Part shown: positions 43,786-53,586 of the stretch, piece by piece
Layout of the letters: each line of letters opens with the position of its first letter
How positions within the stretch are numbered: the first letter of the stretch is position 1
Source: Gordonia oryzae
GTDB taxonomy: Bacteria > Actinomycetota > Actinomycetes > Mycobacteriales > Mycobacteriaceae
NCBI RefSeq assembly: GCF_003797185.1
Contig: NZ_RKMH01000017.1
Location: 1 to 64,000 of the forward strand
Direction: 5' to 3'
Length of the DNA: 64,000 nt
Notes under the pieces: model-generated
The model's input: the letters and a program-made list of their open reading frames with translations, nothing else
What the model was told of the DNA's origin: nothing
Databases searched by the model: none
Position numbers and translations under genes: made by a program

Positions 43786-44532
43786 ATGCCCGGACCGCTC
43801 TTGAAGGACCAGACCGCCGTGATCACCGGTGCCGCACAGGGTATCGGCTTCGCCATCGCACAGCTATTCGTCGACGAAGGCGCCCACGTCGTCATCGGCG
43901 ACATCAACGCCGAGGCCGCGCAGAAGGCCGCCACCGAACTCGGCGACGCCGGCGTTGCCGTCGGCGTGGCGTGTGACGTGACCCGCGGCGACGACGTGGA
44001 CGCGCTGCTCGCAACTGCTGCACAACATTTCGGACCCGTCGACGTGATGGTCAACAACGCGGGCATCACCCGGGACGCCACCATGCGCAATATGACCGAA
44101 GAGCAATTCGACCAGGTCATCAACGTCCACCTCAAGGGCACCTGGAACGGCACCCGCAAGGCGGCGGCGATCATGCGCGAACGCAAGAGCGGCGCCATCG
44201 TCAACCTCTCCTCCCTGTCGGGAAAGGTCGGCATGGTCGGGCAGACCAACTATTCGGCAGCCAAGGCCGGGATCGTCGGGATGACCAAGGCTGCGGCGAA
44301 AGAGCTTGCACACCATGGTGTACGAGTCAACGCGATCCAACCGGGCCTCATCCGCTCGGCGATGACCGAGGCGATGCCGCAGAAAGCGTGGGATCAGAAG
44401 ATGGCCGAGATCCCGATGAATCGGGCCGGTGAGGTCAGCGAGGTCGCTACGGTCGCACTGTTTCTCGCGAGTCACCTGTCCTCCTACATGACCGGCACGG
44501 TCATGGAGGTCACCGGCGGGCGGTTCATGTGA
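43786..44532 (+). CDS. SDR dehydrogenase, FabG/3-hydroxyacyl-CoA dehydrogenase-like
   Basis: 248 aa classical [23 protein letters not shown], catalytic Ser in [19 protein letters not shown] (YxxxK) and the end [14 protein letters not shown]. The acidic GDINAEA after strand 2 favours NAD(H). With the dehydrogenase before it and the thiolase after it, oxidation of a 3-hydroxyacyl-CoA in beta-oxidation is likely. Its stop lies one base before the thiolase start. Confidence 0.9.
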   Translation: MPGPLLKDQTAVITGAAQGIGFAIAQLFVDEGAHVVIGDINAEAAQKAATELGDAGVAVGVACDVTRGDDVDALLATAAQHFGPVDVMVNNAGITRDATMRNMTEEQFDQVINVHLKGTWNGTRKAAAIMRERKSGAIVNLSSLSGKVGMVGQTNYSAAKAGIVGMTKAAAKELAHHGVRVNAIQPGLIRSAMTEAMPQKAWDQKMAEIPMNRAGEVSEVATVALFLASHLSSYMTGTVMEVTGGRFM

Positions 44533-44533
44533 C

Positions 44534-45760
44534 ATGAGCAGCAACCGATTACGCCGCGCGGCTATCGTGGCACCCTCGCGCACCGCCGTCGGCACCTTCG
44601 GTGGCGCGTTGCGCGATGTCCCCGTCGAGGATCTCGGCGCCGCGGTCGCCAAAGCCGTCGTCGCCCGCTCGGGTATCGACCCGGAACGCATCGACGACGT
44701 CGTCTTCGCCCAGTCCTACGCCAATTCCGAGGTTCCGTGCGTCGGACGTTGGATCGCGCTGCACGCCGACCTCCCCATCTCGGTGGGCGGCATGCAACTC
44801 GATCGCCGGTGTGGTGGTGGACTGCAGGCTCTGGTCACCGCCGCGATGATGGTGCAGACCGGCGCCGCCGACGCCGTGCTGGCCGGTGGGGTCGAGTCGA
44901 TGAGCCGAATCGAGTACTACTCGACCACGAACCGCTGGGGCGCGCGCTCGGGCAATGTCACCATGTATGACCGCCTGGACCGCGGACGCGAACGCTCCCA
45001 ACCGGTATGGCGCTTCGGGGAGATCTCCGGGATGATCGAGACCGCCGAGAACCTCGCCGCCGAGTACAACATCACCCGTGAGGCTGCGGACGCCTACGCC
45101 GCCCGCAGCCATCAGCGTGCCGCCGCCGCCTGGGAAGCTGGCCGTTTCGACGACGAGATCGTCGAAATCACCGTGCCGCAACGCAAAAAAGACCCGATCG
45201 TTTTCGCCCGAGACGAGGGCATCCGGCCCGACTCGACTCCCGAATCGTTGGCCCGGCTGCGCACCGTCACGCCTGGCGGCACCGTGACCGCCGGCAACGC
45301 CAGTCAGCAGAACGACGCCGCAGCCGCCTGCCTGATCGTCGCCGAGGACCAGCTCGATGAGCTCGGGCTCGAACCGATCGGCTACCTCACCGGATGGGCT
45401 GCTGCGGGATGCGATCCGTCGAGGATGGGCATCGGGCCGGTACCGGCGGTCGACAAGCTGGCCACCCGTGGCGGATTGGACTCCGCCGCGGCACTACTGG
45501 AGACGTGCGACCTCGTCGAACTCAACGAGGCATTCGCCGTAGCGGTACTCAGTGTGCTCGACGGTTGGAAGTGGGACGATCAGGATCGGTTGAACGTCAA
45601 CGGTTCCGGGATATCGCTGGGCCACCCGATCGGAGCCACCGGCGCTCGGATGACCACCACCCTGCTCCACGAACTCCACCGCCGAGGTGGCGGTACCGGA
45701 CTGGTCACCATGTGCATCGGCGGCGGTCAGGGTCTCGCCGCGACCGTCGAGGCCCTCTGA
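44534..45760 (+). CDS. acetyl-CoA C-acyltransferase (thiolase)
   Basis: 408 aa. Acyl-enzyme Cys93 ([12 protein letters not shown]), His in [11 protein letters not shown] and the second cysteine in [11 protein letters not shown]: all three thiolase sites are present. It cleaves 3-ketoacyl-CoA with CoA, shortening the chain by acetyl- or propionyl-CoA. Sits between the SDR and CoA-transferase genes with 1-base gaps. Confidence 0.94.
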   Translation: MSSNRLRRAAIVAPSRTAVGTFGGALRDVPVEDLGAAVAKAVVARSGIDPERIDDVVFAQSYANSEVPCVGRWIALHADLPISVGGMQLDRRCGGGLQALVTAAMMVQTGAADAVLAGGVESMSRIEYYSTTNRWGARSGNVTMYDRLDRGRERSQPVWRFGEISGMIETAENLAAEYNITREAADAYAARSHQRAAAAWEAGRFDDEIVEITVPQRKKDPIVFARDEGIRPDSTPESLARLRTVTPGGTVTAGNASQQNDAAAACLIVAEDQLDELGLEPIGYLTGWAAAGCDPSRMGIGPVPAVDKLATRGGLDSAAALLETCDLVELNEAFAVAVLSVLDGWKWDDQDRLNVNGSGISLGHPIGATGARMTTTLLHELHRRGGGTGLVTMCIGGGQGLAATVEAL

Positions 45761-45761
45761 C

Positions 45762-46910
45762 ATGCCGACCGAACACCCCCGGCCCCTGGCCGGGGTCCGG
45801 GTGGTCGAGGTGTCGAGCTTCGTAGCCTCCCCACTCTGTGGGCTGACCCTCTCACAACTGGGCGCAGAGGTCATCCGGGTCGATCCGATCGGCGGCGCCG
45901 CCGACGTGAACCGTTGGCCACTCACCGACGACGGCACTACCTCGATCTATTGGACGGGTCTCAACAAGGGCAAGAAGTCGGTCACCGCCAACCTTCGCTC
46001 TGCCGAAGGTCAGCGGCTGGTTCAGCGTCTGGTCACCGAATCCGGTCCTGGCGGCGGCATTCTCGTCACCAACGCCGGTGGTCGGGACTGGATGAGCTAC
46101 GCCACCCTGGGCGGACTTCGCCCCGACGTCATTGTCCTGGAGTTGCTCGGCGGCTCCGACGGTTCGCCCGCCGTCGACTACACCGTCAATGCAGGAGTGG
46201 GATTCCCGAACATCACCGGCCCCGTCGACCACAACGGACCTGTCAATCACGTGCTACCCGCGTGGGACGTGATCTGCGGTCTGTATGCGGCTCTGGCCGT
46301 CACCTCCGCAGTTCGCCGGCGTGAGCGGACCGGGCAGGGCGCGTCGATCCGTCTGCCGTTGGAGGACACCGCACTGTCGATCGCCAGCACCCTGGGCTAC
46401 CTGACCGAACCGCAGGTCAACGCATACTCACGCCCGGCGACCGGCAATGACGTGTACGGCACCTATGGCACCGACGTCGTCACCGCCGACGGCGACCGAT
46501 TCATGCTCGTGGCTTTGACGCCCCGGCATTTCCGGGATCTGGTTCGTATCACCGGAACCGAGTCCGTCATCGCTTCGCTCGAGCAGGCGCTCGACGCGGA
46601 CTTCTCCCGTGAGGCCGACCGTTACATCCATCGTAGCGTGCTGAATGCGTTGTTCGGCAGGTGGTTCGCCGAACACTCCACCGATGAGGCGGCCACCGCG
46701 CTCAACGGGTCGTCGGTGCTCGCGCAGCGCTACCGCACCTTCGACGAGGTGGTCGCCTCGGGAGCACTCACCGACAACCCGCTATTCGCCGAACTCACCC
46801 AGACCGGCATCGGGACATACCTGGCGGCCGGGCATCCGGCATCGTTCGATGGCGAACACTATTTCACCGGGCCGGCGGCGCGATTGGGGGCGGATACGCC
46901 TGAGGCGTGA
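45762..46910 (+). CDS. family III CoA-transferase (CaiB/BaiF)
   Basis: 382 aa. Starts RPLAGVRVVEVSSFVASPLCGLTLSQLGAEVIRVD, the family N-terminus. The predicted active-site Asp lies in PAWDVICGLYAALA. It moves CoA between an acyl-CoA and a free acid, so it may activate the pathway substrate at no ATP cost. The usual RxxxGxGQxVD-type segment reads RRERTGQGASIRLPLED, which is normal. One base after the thiolase stop. Confidence 0.9.
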   Translation: MPTEHPRPLAGVRVVEVSSFVASPLCGLTLSQLGAEVIRVDPIGGAADVNRWPLTDDGTTSIYWTGLNKGKKSVTANLRSAEGQRLVQRLVTESGPGGGILVTNAGGRDWMSYATLGGLRPDVIVLELLGGSDGSPAVDYTVNAGVGFPNITGPVDHNGPVNHVLPAWDVICGLYAALAVTSAVRRRERTGQGASIRLPLEDTALSIASTLGYLTEPQVNAYSRPATGNDVYGTYGTDVVTADGDRFMLVALTPRHFRDLVRITGTESVIASLEQALDADFSREADRYIHRSVLNALFGRWFAEHSTDEAATALNGSSVLAQRYRTFDEVVASGALTDNPLFAELTQTGIGTYLAAGHPASFDGEHYFTGPAARLGADTPEA

Positions 46911-46962
46911 GGATGGCTCGGGCCGACTCATCGCAGCACCGCACCGTCGATATAGTGAGGTG

Positions 46963-47598
46963 GTGACGCTTAACCCAGGATCAAAATCTCGCTCGCGGAA
47001 GCCCGATCGGGAAATGAAATCCGCGAGGACGCGAGCACGCATCCTCGATGCCGCGGCGCGCGTACTGAGTGAGAAAGGGTATGCGGGGACCAGACTGACC
47101 GACGTGGCGAAAGTCGCGGAGTTGCAGGCGCCGGCCATCTACTACTACTTCGACTCCCGCGAGAAACTCGTCGAGGAGGTCATGTGGTCCGGGCTGGCCG
47201 AGATGCGCGCCTATCTCCAGGCCGCGCTCGATCAGGCCACTCCGGAGGACACCCCCATGGACCGCATCATGATCGCGGTCGACGCCCATCTGCGGCACGA
47301 GCTCGAGGTGTCCGACTACACCACGGCGTCGATCCGCAATGCCGGCCAGATTCCCGAGCACATCAGGGACCGGCAACGCTCGGAAGAGAAGAAGTACGGC
47401 GACATCTGGCGTCGCCTGATCAAGGACGCGTTCGACGAGGGCGAGGTCCGCGCGGATCTCGATCTCTTCGTGGCACGCATGCTGATCCTGGGCGCGCTGA
47501 ACTGGGCCGCTGAGTGGTGGCGCCCACGCCGCGGCTCTGTCGACTCCGTGGTGGCCACCGCACAATCGATGGTGCGGGCCAGCCTCTCCCCCCGCTGA
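46963..47598 (+). CDS. TetR-family regulator (paralogue of the TetR at 60527)
   Basis: 211 aa. HTH TRLTDVAKVAELQAPAIYYYFDSREKL. The C-terminal end LILGALNWAAEWWRPRRGSVDSVV aligns closely with the TetR at 60527 (MIIGALNWTPEWWHRDGSTIDVVV), so the two are duplicates. Start GTG at 46960 or 46963, with GTGAGG just upstream; ATG at 47014 is possible. Last gene of the plus-strand operon, convergent with the large minus-strand operon. Confidence 0.88.
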   Translation: MTLNPGSKSRSRKPDREMKSARTRARILDAAARVLSEKGYAGTRLTDVAKVAELQAPAIYYYFDSREKLVEEVMWSGLAEMRAYLQAALDQATPEDTPMDRIMIAVDAHLRHELEVSDYTTASIRNAGQIPEHIRDRQRSEEKKYGDIWRRLIKDAFDEGEVRADLDLFVARMLILGALNWAAEWWRPRRGSVDSVVATAQSMVRASLSPR

Positions 47599-47620
47599 CC
47601 CCTTTTTCTGGCGGCGCGCC

Positions 47621-49255
47621 TCAGATCTCCGCCAGCGCTCCGCTCGCAATCGCCTCGACGATCGCGAACTTGCGCACCTTCCCGGTGGGGGTCACCGGTA
47701 GCGCATCGGCGATGAACCACCTCGCCGGGATCTTGAAAGGCGTCAGACACGTCACCAGGTGAGCATGAACCTGCTGACTCACGTCGGAAGGGTCGACGGA
47801 GGTGTCACACAAACGCAGGACAGCTGCGACCGTCTCGCCGAGACGGGCATCGGGCAAGCCCACGACCGCCACCTCGACGACCCCATCGACCTCGAGAATC
47901 CTCGATTCGACCTCGGCCGGTGCGATGTTCTCGCCGCCACGGATGATGAGTTCCTTGAGTCGCCCGGTGATCGTCAGATATCCTCGGCTGTCCATCGAAC
48001 CCAGATCACCGGTGTGCACGAAGCCTGCGCCGTCGACGGCACGGGCGGTCGCTTCCGGATCGTCGTGATAGGCGACGAATTGCTGATATCCGCGGGCACA
48101 AATCTCTCCGACCACACCGACCGGGACGATTTCGCGGGTCACCGGGTCCACTACCGTGCACTCGACCTGGGGTAGCGGACGACCGACCGTGCGCAGTTTG
48201 TCCTCACGTGAATCATCTGGCCTCGTCGCCGTGAGCACCGGCGCGAGTTCGGTCTGCCCGTACACGTTCACCAGGCGACCACCGAATGTCGCCTCGGCGG
48301 ACTCGATGAGAGTCGCGGCAATGGTGGCCGCCCCACCGAGCATGACCCGCAACTCTGGCGCGCCATCTCCGGTACTGCGCACGTACTCGACGAGCGCCGA
48401 TAACACCGCGGGCACGAAGAACAGGACGTTTGCCGATTCCGACCGCATCACGTCGATGACCGGTCCGGGTGCGAACTGTTTGACCAAGATCATCGTTCCT
48501 GCCGCACTCAAGGGCCCCAGCGTGCCGATGACGCATGCAGCGGTATGGAACATCGGCAGCGGATTGACCGCCGTCAAGTGGTCGGGCATCCGTGCTTCAC
48601 GCATCGTCAGTCGCGCGACATTGATCAGGGACCGATGACGGAGTAAGACACCCTTGGGATTTCCCGTGGTTCCCGAGGTGTACTGGAGCATCGCGACGTC
48701 GTCGGGCGATATCCGGCTTTCGGCCTCGACGTCCGGCGCCGAATCCGTTCCGCGCCAACGGTCTCGGTCCGACAGGCTCACAGTACGAACGTCTCCCACC
48801 GTGGCGGCGACCTCCTCGGCCACCGCCGCCATGTCGTAATCACGTCCTCGATCGGCATGGATGAGCACCGTGGCCCCCGAATGCCGGAGCACGTACTCCA
48901 ACTCAGGCGGCCGCAGCGCGGGATTGACCGCGACGAGCACCACGCCGGCCAGGGCCGCTCCGTACTGGATGATCGGCCACTCGGCCACGTTCGGCGCCCA
49001 CAGCGCGATCATCTGGCCAGGGGCGACGAGCTGGCGCAACCGTGTGGCCACCCGACGCGATTCGTCCAGCAACTCCGAATAGGTGAGGCGGACGGCCGAC
49101 CCGTCATGCGCGGTGGCGATCAGTGCCACGACGGTCGGATGGTCGTGTGCCCGGCGCACCAGCACCGCGCCGATCGTCGACTCGTCGAGATCGATCGATG
49201 TGTCCTTCTCCCAACGCGATTCACTGCGCAATCCAGGAGTCTCAGTACTGGTCAT
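47621..49255 (-). CDS. acyl-CoA synthetase (AMP-forming), ligase 1
   Basis: 544 aa ANL-superfamily enzyme. P-loop-like YTSGTTGNPKGVLL, NVYGQTELAP, HTGDLGSMD, ITGRLKELIIRGGENIAPAEVE and catalytic lysine in TPTGKVRKF. It activates a carboxylic acid with ATP to an acyl-AMP and then acyl-CoA. Last gene of the 12-gene minus-strand operon. The other ligase in the same operon differs widely in the acyl-binding region, so they probably act on different intermediates. Confidence 0.93.
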   Translation of the reverse strand: MTSTETPGLRSESRWEKDTSIDLDESTIGAVLVRRAHDHPTVVALIATAHDGSAVRLTYSELLDESRRVATRLRQLVAPGQMIALWAPNVAEWPIIQYGAALAGVVLVAVNPALRPPELEYVLRHSGATVLIHADRGRDYDMAAVAEEVAATVGDVRTVSLSDRDRWRGTDSAPDVEAESRISPDDVAMLQYTSGTTGNPKGVLLRHRSLINVARLTMREARMPDHLTAVNPLPMFHTAACVIGTLGPLSAAGTMILVKQFAPGPVIDVMRSESANVLFFVPAVLSALVEYVRSTGDGAPELRVMLGGAATIAATLIESAEATFGGRLVNVYGQTELAPVLTATRPDDSREDKLRTVGRPLPQVECTVVDPVTREIVPVGVVGEICARGYQQFVAYHDDPEATARAVDGAGFVHTGDLGSMDSRGYLTITGRLKELIIRGGENIAPAEVESRILEVDGVVEVAVVGLPDARLGETVAAVLRLCDTSVDPSDVSQQVHAHLVTCLTPFKIPARWFIADALPVTPTGKVRKFAIVEAIASGALAEI

Positions 49256-49271
49256 GCTGCGGTCCTTCGGT

Positions 49272-50513
49272 TCATCGCCCGGCGGCGACCTTGCGCTTCT
49301 CAGCCAATTCGAGCGCCTCGGCCCAGGAGGCTCCGCGCATGATCAACATGCGGTATTTCATGATGACGTTCTGCCCGTTGACCGCCAGCGCACCGGTGAT
49401 CCGGTCGCCGGTGCGATACAGGGCAACCCATCGACGATCGGCCCCCGGTGCACCCTCGACCGGCCGGATCTCGTCGGCATCGGTCACCCCGACGAACTGA
49501 ATCCGGCTGTCGTACCAGTCCGACCAGAAGTATGGAACTGTCGCATACGGTTTCGGGGATTCCGGATGCAGGGCGTTGTGGATGGCTGCGCTTGCCTGTT
49601 CGGCTGCGCTCGTCCAATGTTCGAGTCGCTGATGTCTGTCGAAGAGACCGTTGTACCAATTGGCGACGTCGCCGGCAGCGAACACCCCGGGGACTCCGGT
49701 GGCAAGGTACTCGTCGCAGAACACGCCGTTGTCGAGCCGAACCGCGCTCCCGGTCAGCCATTCCGTCGCCGGGATACTGCCGATGCCGACGATCACCAGG
49801 TCCGCAGGCAGCACACGGCCGTCGGCCAATTCCACGCCGGTGACCCGTCCGGCATCCGAGAGGATCTTCGATACCCCCACACCGCAAAGCAGTTCGGTTC
49901 CATTCTGCTCATGCAATGCGGCGATGGCCGTGCCCATGCCGGCCCCGATCGCCCGGACGAGCGGCGTCGGCATCGCTTCGATCACGGTCACCTCGAGGCC
50001 TCGCTTGTTGGCATTCGACGCAACCTCCGATCCGATGAAACCGGCACCGATCACCACCGTGCGTGCGCCGGATTCCAGTGCTTCACGCACTGCCCTCGCG
50101 TCATCGAGTGTCCGCAACGCATGTACACCGTCAATGCCGTCGGTGCCGGGCAATGATCGCGCACCCGCACCGGTCGCGATGACCAGGATGTCGTAGGGAA
50201 CTGTTGTCTCGCCGACGATCACACATCGAGCGTCGGTGTCGAGGCCGGTCGCCGCGGCCCCGAGCATCAGCTCCACTCGCAACTCCTCGCGAAAGGTGTC
50301 CTCGGTACGAAAAGACGGGATCTGCGGATCGCCGTCGTCGAGGACGTCGAGATACGCCTTGGACAACGGCGGACGGTCGTACGGCAGATGTTCCTCGGCT
50401 CCGATCAGGGTGATCCTTCCTTCGAAACCCTGTCTGCGCGCGGCTTCGACGGCGCGGAGCCCGGCGAGCGACGCTCCGACCACGACGAGTCGGCGGGGTG
50501 GGTTGTCAGTCAT
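49272..50513 (-). CDS. FAD-dependent ferredoxin/rubredoxin reductase
   Basis: 413 aa. FAD motif VVVGASLAGLRAVEAAR, NAD motif VVIGAGFIGSEVASNA, and the second FAD box GVFAAGDVANW. The C-terminal domain is of the putidaredoxin-reductase/BphA4 type (QFVGVTDADEIRPVEG). It passes electrons from NADH to a ferredoxin for an oxygenase, most simply the Rieske oxygenase encoded in the same operon. No ferredoxin gene is present in the operon. Confidence 0.92.
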   Translation of the reverse strand: MTDNPPRRLVVVGASLAGLRAVEAARRQGFEGRITLIGAEEHLPYDRPPLSKAYLDVLDDGDPQIPSFRTEDTFREELRVELMLGAAATGLDTDARCVIVGETTVPYDILVIATGAGARSLPGTDGIDGVHALRTLDDARAVREALESGARTVVIGAGFIGSEVASNANKRGLEVTVIEAMPTPLVRAIGAGMGTAIAALHEQNGTELLCGVGVSKILSDAGRVTGVELADGRVLPADLVIVGIGSIPATEWLTGSAVRLDNGVFCDEYLATGVPGVFAAGDVANWYNGLFDRHQRLEHWTSAAEQASAAIHNALHPESPKPYATVPYFWSDWYDSRIQFVGVTDADEIRPVEGAPGADRRWVALYRTGDRITGALAVNGQNVIMKYRMLIMRGASWAEALELAEKRKVAAGR

Positions 50514-50516
50514 GGT

Positions 50517-52280
50517 CTACTTCCTCGTCTGTATCGCGTTGTCGGTGCGGGCGTTCTCGGTCACGTGGCCCACCAACCGGAACTTCTGAACCTTCCCGGT
50601 GGGCGTTTTCGGGAGGTCCTCGGGATCGAGGAAGACGACGCGTTTGGGCACCTTGAATCGAGCCAAGTGTTCGCGACAGATGTCCACGACTTCCTCTGCG
50701 GTGATGTCGTACCCGGGAGTCCGCACGATCACCACGACGCCGATTTCTCCCCACCGGTCGTCGACAACTCCCACGGCGAACACCTGCGAAATGGCGTCGT
50801 GCGCGGCGAGCAGATCCTCTATTTCCCTGGGCATCACCAGCTCACCCCCACTCTTGTAGAGCTCCTTGCTTCGACCGGTGATCTCCAGGTAGCCGTTGTG
50901 CCGCACCCTTCCGAGATCACCGGAAAGCAGCAGACCGTTGTGCGTCGACGCCGCGGTTTCGGCAGGTTTGCGCCAATAGCCGAGCATCGTCGTGGGTCCT
51001 CTGGAGGCCAGTTCACCTTCTTCTCCAGCGGGCAACACCTCGTGGGTGAGCGGGTCGAGCGCAACGTATTCGGTCAGCCTGCCGTCTGGCGGCATTCCTG
51101 CCGGGCCGGCCATCTTCGGCGCTCCCGCGGTCTCGGACGTCAAAGTCAAGGGATCTTCGGGAAGAGTCAGGGTCATTGCACCACCACATTCGGTCATGCC
51201 ATATCCGGTGACGATCTCGTCCACACCGAACTCTTCACTCACCTTGTGCCACAACCAGATCGGCGCGGGTGCCGAACCACACAGAATCGCGGTCAGACTG
51301 CTCAGGTCGTACAGGGCACGATCGGGGTGTTCGACCATCGCCACGGCCATCGTCGGTACGCACAACAGGTCGGTGGCACGGTGCCGTTGCACTCCGGCCA
51401 GATACTGTTCGGCGGAGAACGACGGATACATCACCACCGACCCGCCGACGTACATGGCGGAGAGCAACCCCTCCACGTAGCCGAACATGTGATAACACGG
51501 CAGCGAGAACAGGATTCGACGACCGTCCTCGTAAGCGCGCGTGTACGCCGACGCGAAACCCGTGCGCAGGACCGCATCGTGGGTGACCATGACCCCTTTG
51601 GGTGATCCCGTTGTTCCGGACGTGTACAGGATGTCACCGACATCCTGCGGCGCGGCATTCTCCCGGGCAACACCCGGATTCCGACGTCCGACCTCGGCCA
51701 ACCACTCGACGGTGGACATACCCGGTGCGCGACCACCGGTGTCAAGGGTGATCACGTGCCGCAGCGCGGGAACGCCGTCGGCGTCGGTCGCACGCTCGGC
51801 GAATCCCTCGGTGTCCCAGCCCGGGACGATGTCATCGAGCATCGCGCACTGGTCCAGACCCGCGAAGGAGGTCATCGTAACGAGCACCGAACACTCGGAC
51901 TGTGCGAGCACGTAGGCGAGTTCGTCGCGACGATAGAGATAGTTGAATGGGACTGCGGTGGCGCCGGTTCGGGCGATGGCGAACTTGATCGCCACGAAGT
52001 CGGGATAGTTGGCCATGAGCATGCCCACCCGGTCACCACGCCGCACGCCAAGCATGTGCAGCCCGTCGGCCAGGTCGCGTGACCGTGCGGCCACATCGCG
52101 ATAGGTCCACGTGATCTCATCGGTGAGGATGAACGGGCGGTCACCGTATCGCTGCACGCAGTCATCGAGCCATCGGCTCAGCGTGCGTGGTTGCCACTCG
52201 GGATGATCGTCCAGAATGCGGCGACGGCGTTCGTGCACGCCCGCACCGCGGGTGCCGGAAAGGCGGACCGGCGCATCCAT
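50517..52280 (-). CDS. acyl-CoA synthetase (AMP-forming), ligase 2
   Basis: 587 aa. YTSGTTGSPKGVMVTHD, GYGMTECGGAM, LSGDLGRVRHNGYLEITGRSKELYKSGGELVMPREIE and PTGKVQKF cover all the adenylation motifs. ATG at 52280 is chosen because GAAGAGG lies 8 bases upstream; an ATG two codons earlier is too close. The upstream extension in the same frame is Arg/Trp-rich shadow. It lies between the thiolase-like and ferredoxin reductase genes. Confidence 0.92.
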   Translation of the reverse strand: MDAPVRLSGTRGAGVHERRRRILDDHPEWQPRTLSRWLDDCVQRYGDRPFILTDEITWTYRDVAARSRDLADGLHMLGVRRGDRVGMLMANYPDFVAIKFAIARTGATAVPFNYLYRRDELAYVLAQSECSVLVTMTSFAGLDQCAMLDDIVPGWDTEGFAERATDADGVPALRHVITLDTGGRAPGMSTVEWLAEVGRRNPGVARENAAPQDVGDILYTSGTTGSPKGVMVTHDAVLRTGFASAYTRAYEDGRRILFSLPCYHMFGYVEGLLSAMYVGGSVVMYPSFSAEQYLAGVQRHRATDLLCVPTMAVAMVEHPDRALYDLSSLTAILCGSAPAPIWLWHKVSEEFGVDEIVTGYGMTECGGAMTLTLPEDPLTLTSETAGAPKMAGPAGMPPDGRLTEYVALDPLTHEVLPAGEEGELASRGPTTMLGYWRKPAETAASTHNGLLLSGDLGRVRHNGYLEITGRSKELYKSGGELVMPREIEDLLAAHDAISQVFAVGVVDDRWGEIGVVVIVRTPGYDITAEEVVDICREHLARFKVPKRVVFLDPEDLPKTPTGKVQKFRLVGHVTENARTDNAIQTRK

Positions 52281-52395
52281 CGACATCACCTCTTCGGATC
52301 GCTTTTTGACTTCCTCTTCGAAAACTCTCGCTCGCGCCTGCGACCGGCAGCCATGTCCCGGGTGCGCCCACGTCCGTGTGCGCCCGGAGTTCGTG

Positions 52396-53586
52396 TCAGC
52401 CCAGAGTCGACCCCACCACCGAGACGAATGAGACACACCCTCCCGGACGGCCACCGAGATTGTGGGTCAACGCGAGCTTCGGGTCGCCGATCTGCCGGTC
52501 GCCTGCTCGCCCGCTGAACTGCAGCCAGCATTCGTAGAGCATCCGGAGACCGCTGGCACCCACCGGGTGACCGAACGACTTGAGCCCGCCGTCAATGTTG
52601 ACCGGCAAGACGCCATCGGCGTCGAATTCTCCGGTGAGGACGTCTTTGTATGCCTGACCACGGTCGGCGAAACCGAGATCCTCCATGAGCACGATCTCCG
52701 TCGGGGTGAAACAGTCGTGAACCTCGGCGAACGAGAACTCTCCGCGCGGATCGGTCACGCCGGCCTGCGCGTAGGCGTCGTGCGCGCTGCGCACCACCTC
52801 GGGAAAAGTGGTGAAATCGTAAACGGGATCGGCGGCGCCCTGCGCCGGGCCCGCGGCAAGGGACAGCCCCTTCACATACATCGGGTGATCGGTGTATCGA
52901 TGCGCGTCCTTGGCGCGCACGATCACCGCGCACGCCGCGCCGTCCGACACCCCCGAACAGTCGAAGACACCCAGCCGCCCGGCGACCTTCGGTGCCGCCT
53001 CGATCTTCTCGACCGAGACCTCCGACCGGAACTGGGCCTTCGGATTTCGGGCGCCGTTCACGTGGTTCTTCCACGCCACGTGGCTCATGGCCGCGCGCAT
53101 CTCCTCTGCGGAGACACCATAGCGGGCGCAGTAGGCCGGGTCGAGAAGGGAGAACGCAGCGGGGGCGGTGAACGACACCTCCGACGCGGTCTGGTCGGCC
53201 GGCGGGTCTCCTCTGAGCAGGCCCGAGAAGCCGGAGTCCTTGAGCTTCTCGACGCCCACCGCCATCACTGTGTCGTAGGCACCCGAGGCTACTGCATAGC
53301 AGGCGTTCCGAAATGCTTCAGAGCCTGTCGCACAGTAGTTCTCGACCCGGGTCACCGGACGGTAGTCGATGCCGAGGGGGCGCGACAAGGTCATCCCGCT
53401 CTGCCCGGAGGCCAGGGTGCCGAGCCAGAACGCCTCGACGTCGGCGAATTCCAGTTTTCGGGAATCGCCCATGCATTCGCCGACCGCCTCGATGAGCAGA
53501 TCGTCAGTCGAGGACTCCCAGCGTTCGCCGAATCGCGTGCAACCCATGGCCACCACCGCAACGGCGTCACGAATACCCCTGCTCAT
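52396..53586 (-). CDS. SCP-x-type thiolase-like protein (lipid-transfer thiolase family)
   Basis: 396 aa. NYCATGSEAF (Cys85), EVHDCFTPTEIV and SFGHPVGASGLRM match the nondecarboxylating thiolase-like group that includes SCP-x and the steroid aldolases Ltp2 and Ltp3/4. Group members act as thiolases or as retro-aldolases and often need a DUF35 partner. The next gene upstream encodes a DUF35 domain, and their ATGA overlap supports a complex. Likely role: chain cleavage of a branched or tertiary-alcohol acyl-CoA (inference). Confidence 0.88.
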   Translation of the reverse strand: MSRGIRDAVAVVAMGCTRFGERWESSTDDLLIEAVGECMGDSRKLEFADVEAFWLGTLASGQSGMTLSRPLGIDYRPVTRVENYCATGSEAFRNACYAVASGAYDTVMAVGVEKLKDSGFSGLLRGDPPADQTASEVSFTAPAAFSLLDPAYCARYGVSAEEMRAAMSHVAWKNHVNGARNPKAQFRSEVSVEKIEAAPKVAGRLGVFDCSGVSDGAACAVIVRAKDAHRYTDHPMYVKGLSLAAGPAQGAADPVYDFTTFPEVVRSAHDAYAQAGVTDPRGEFSFAEVHDCFTPTEIVLMEDLGFADRGQAYKDVLTGEFDADGVLPVNIDGGLKSFGHPVGASGLRMLYECWLQFSGRAGDRQIGDPKLALTHNLGGRPGGCVSFVSVVGSTLG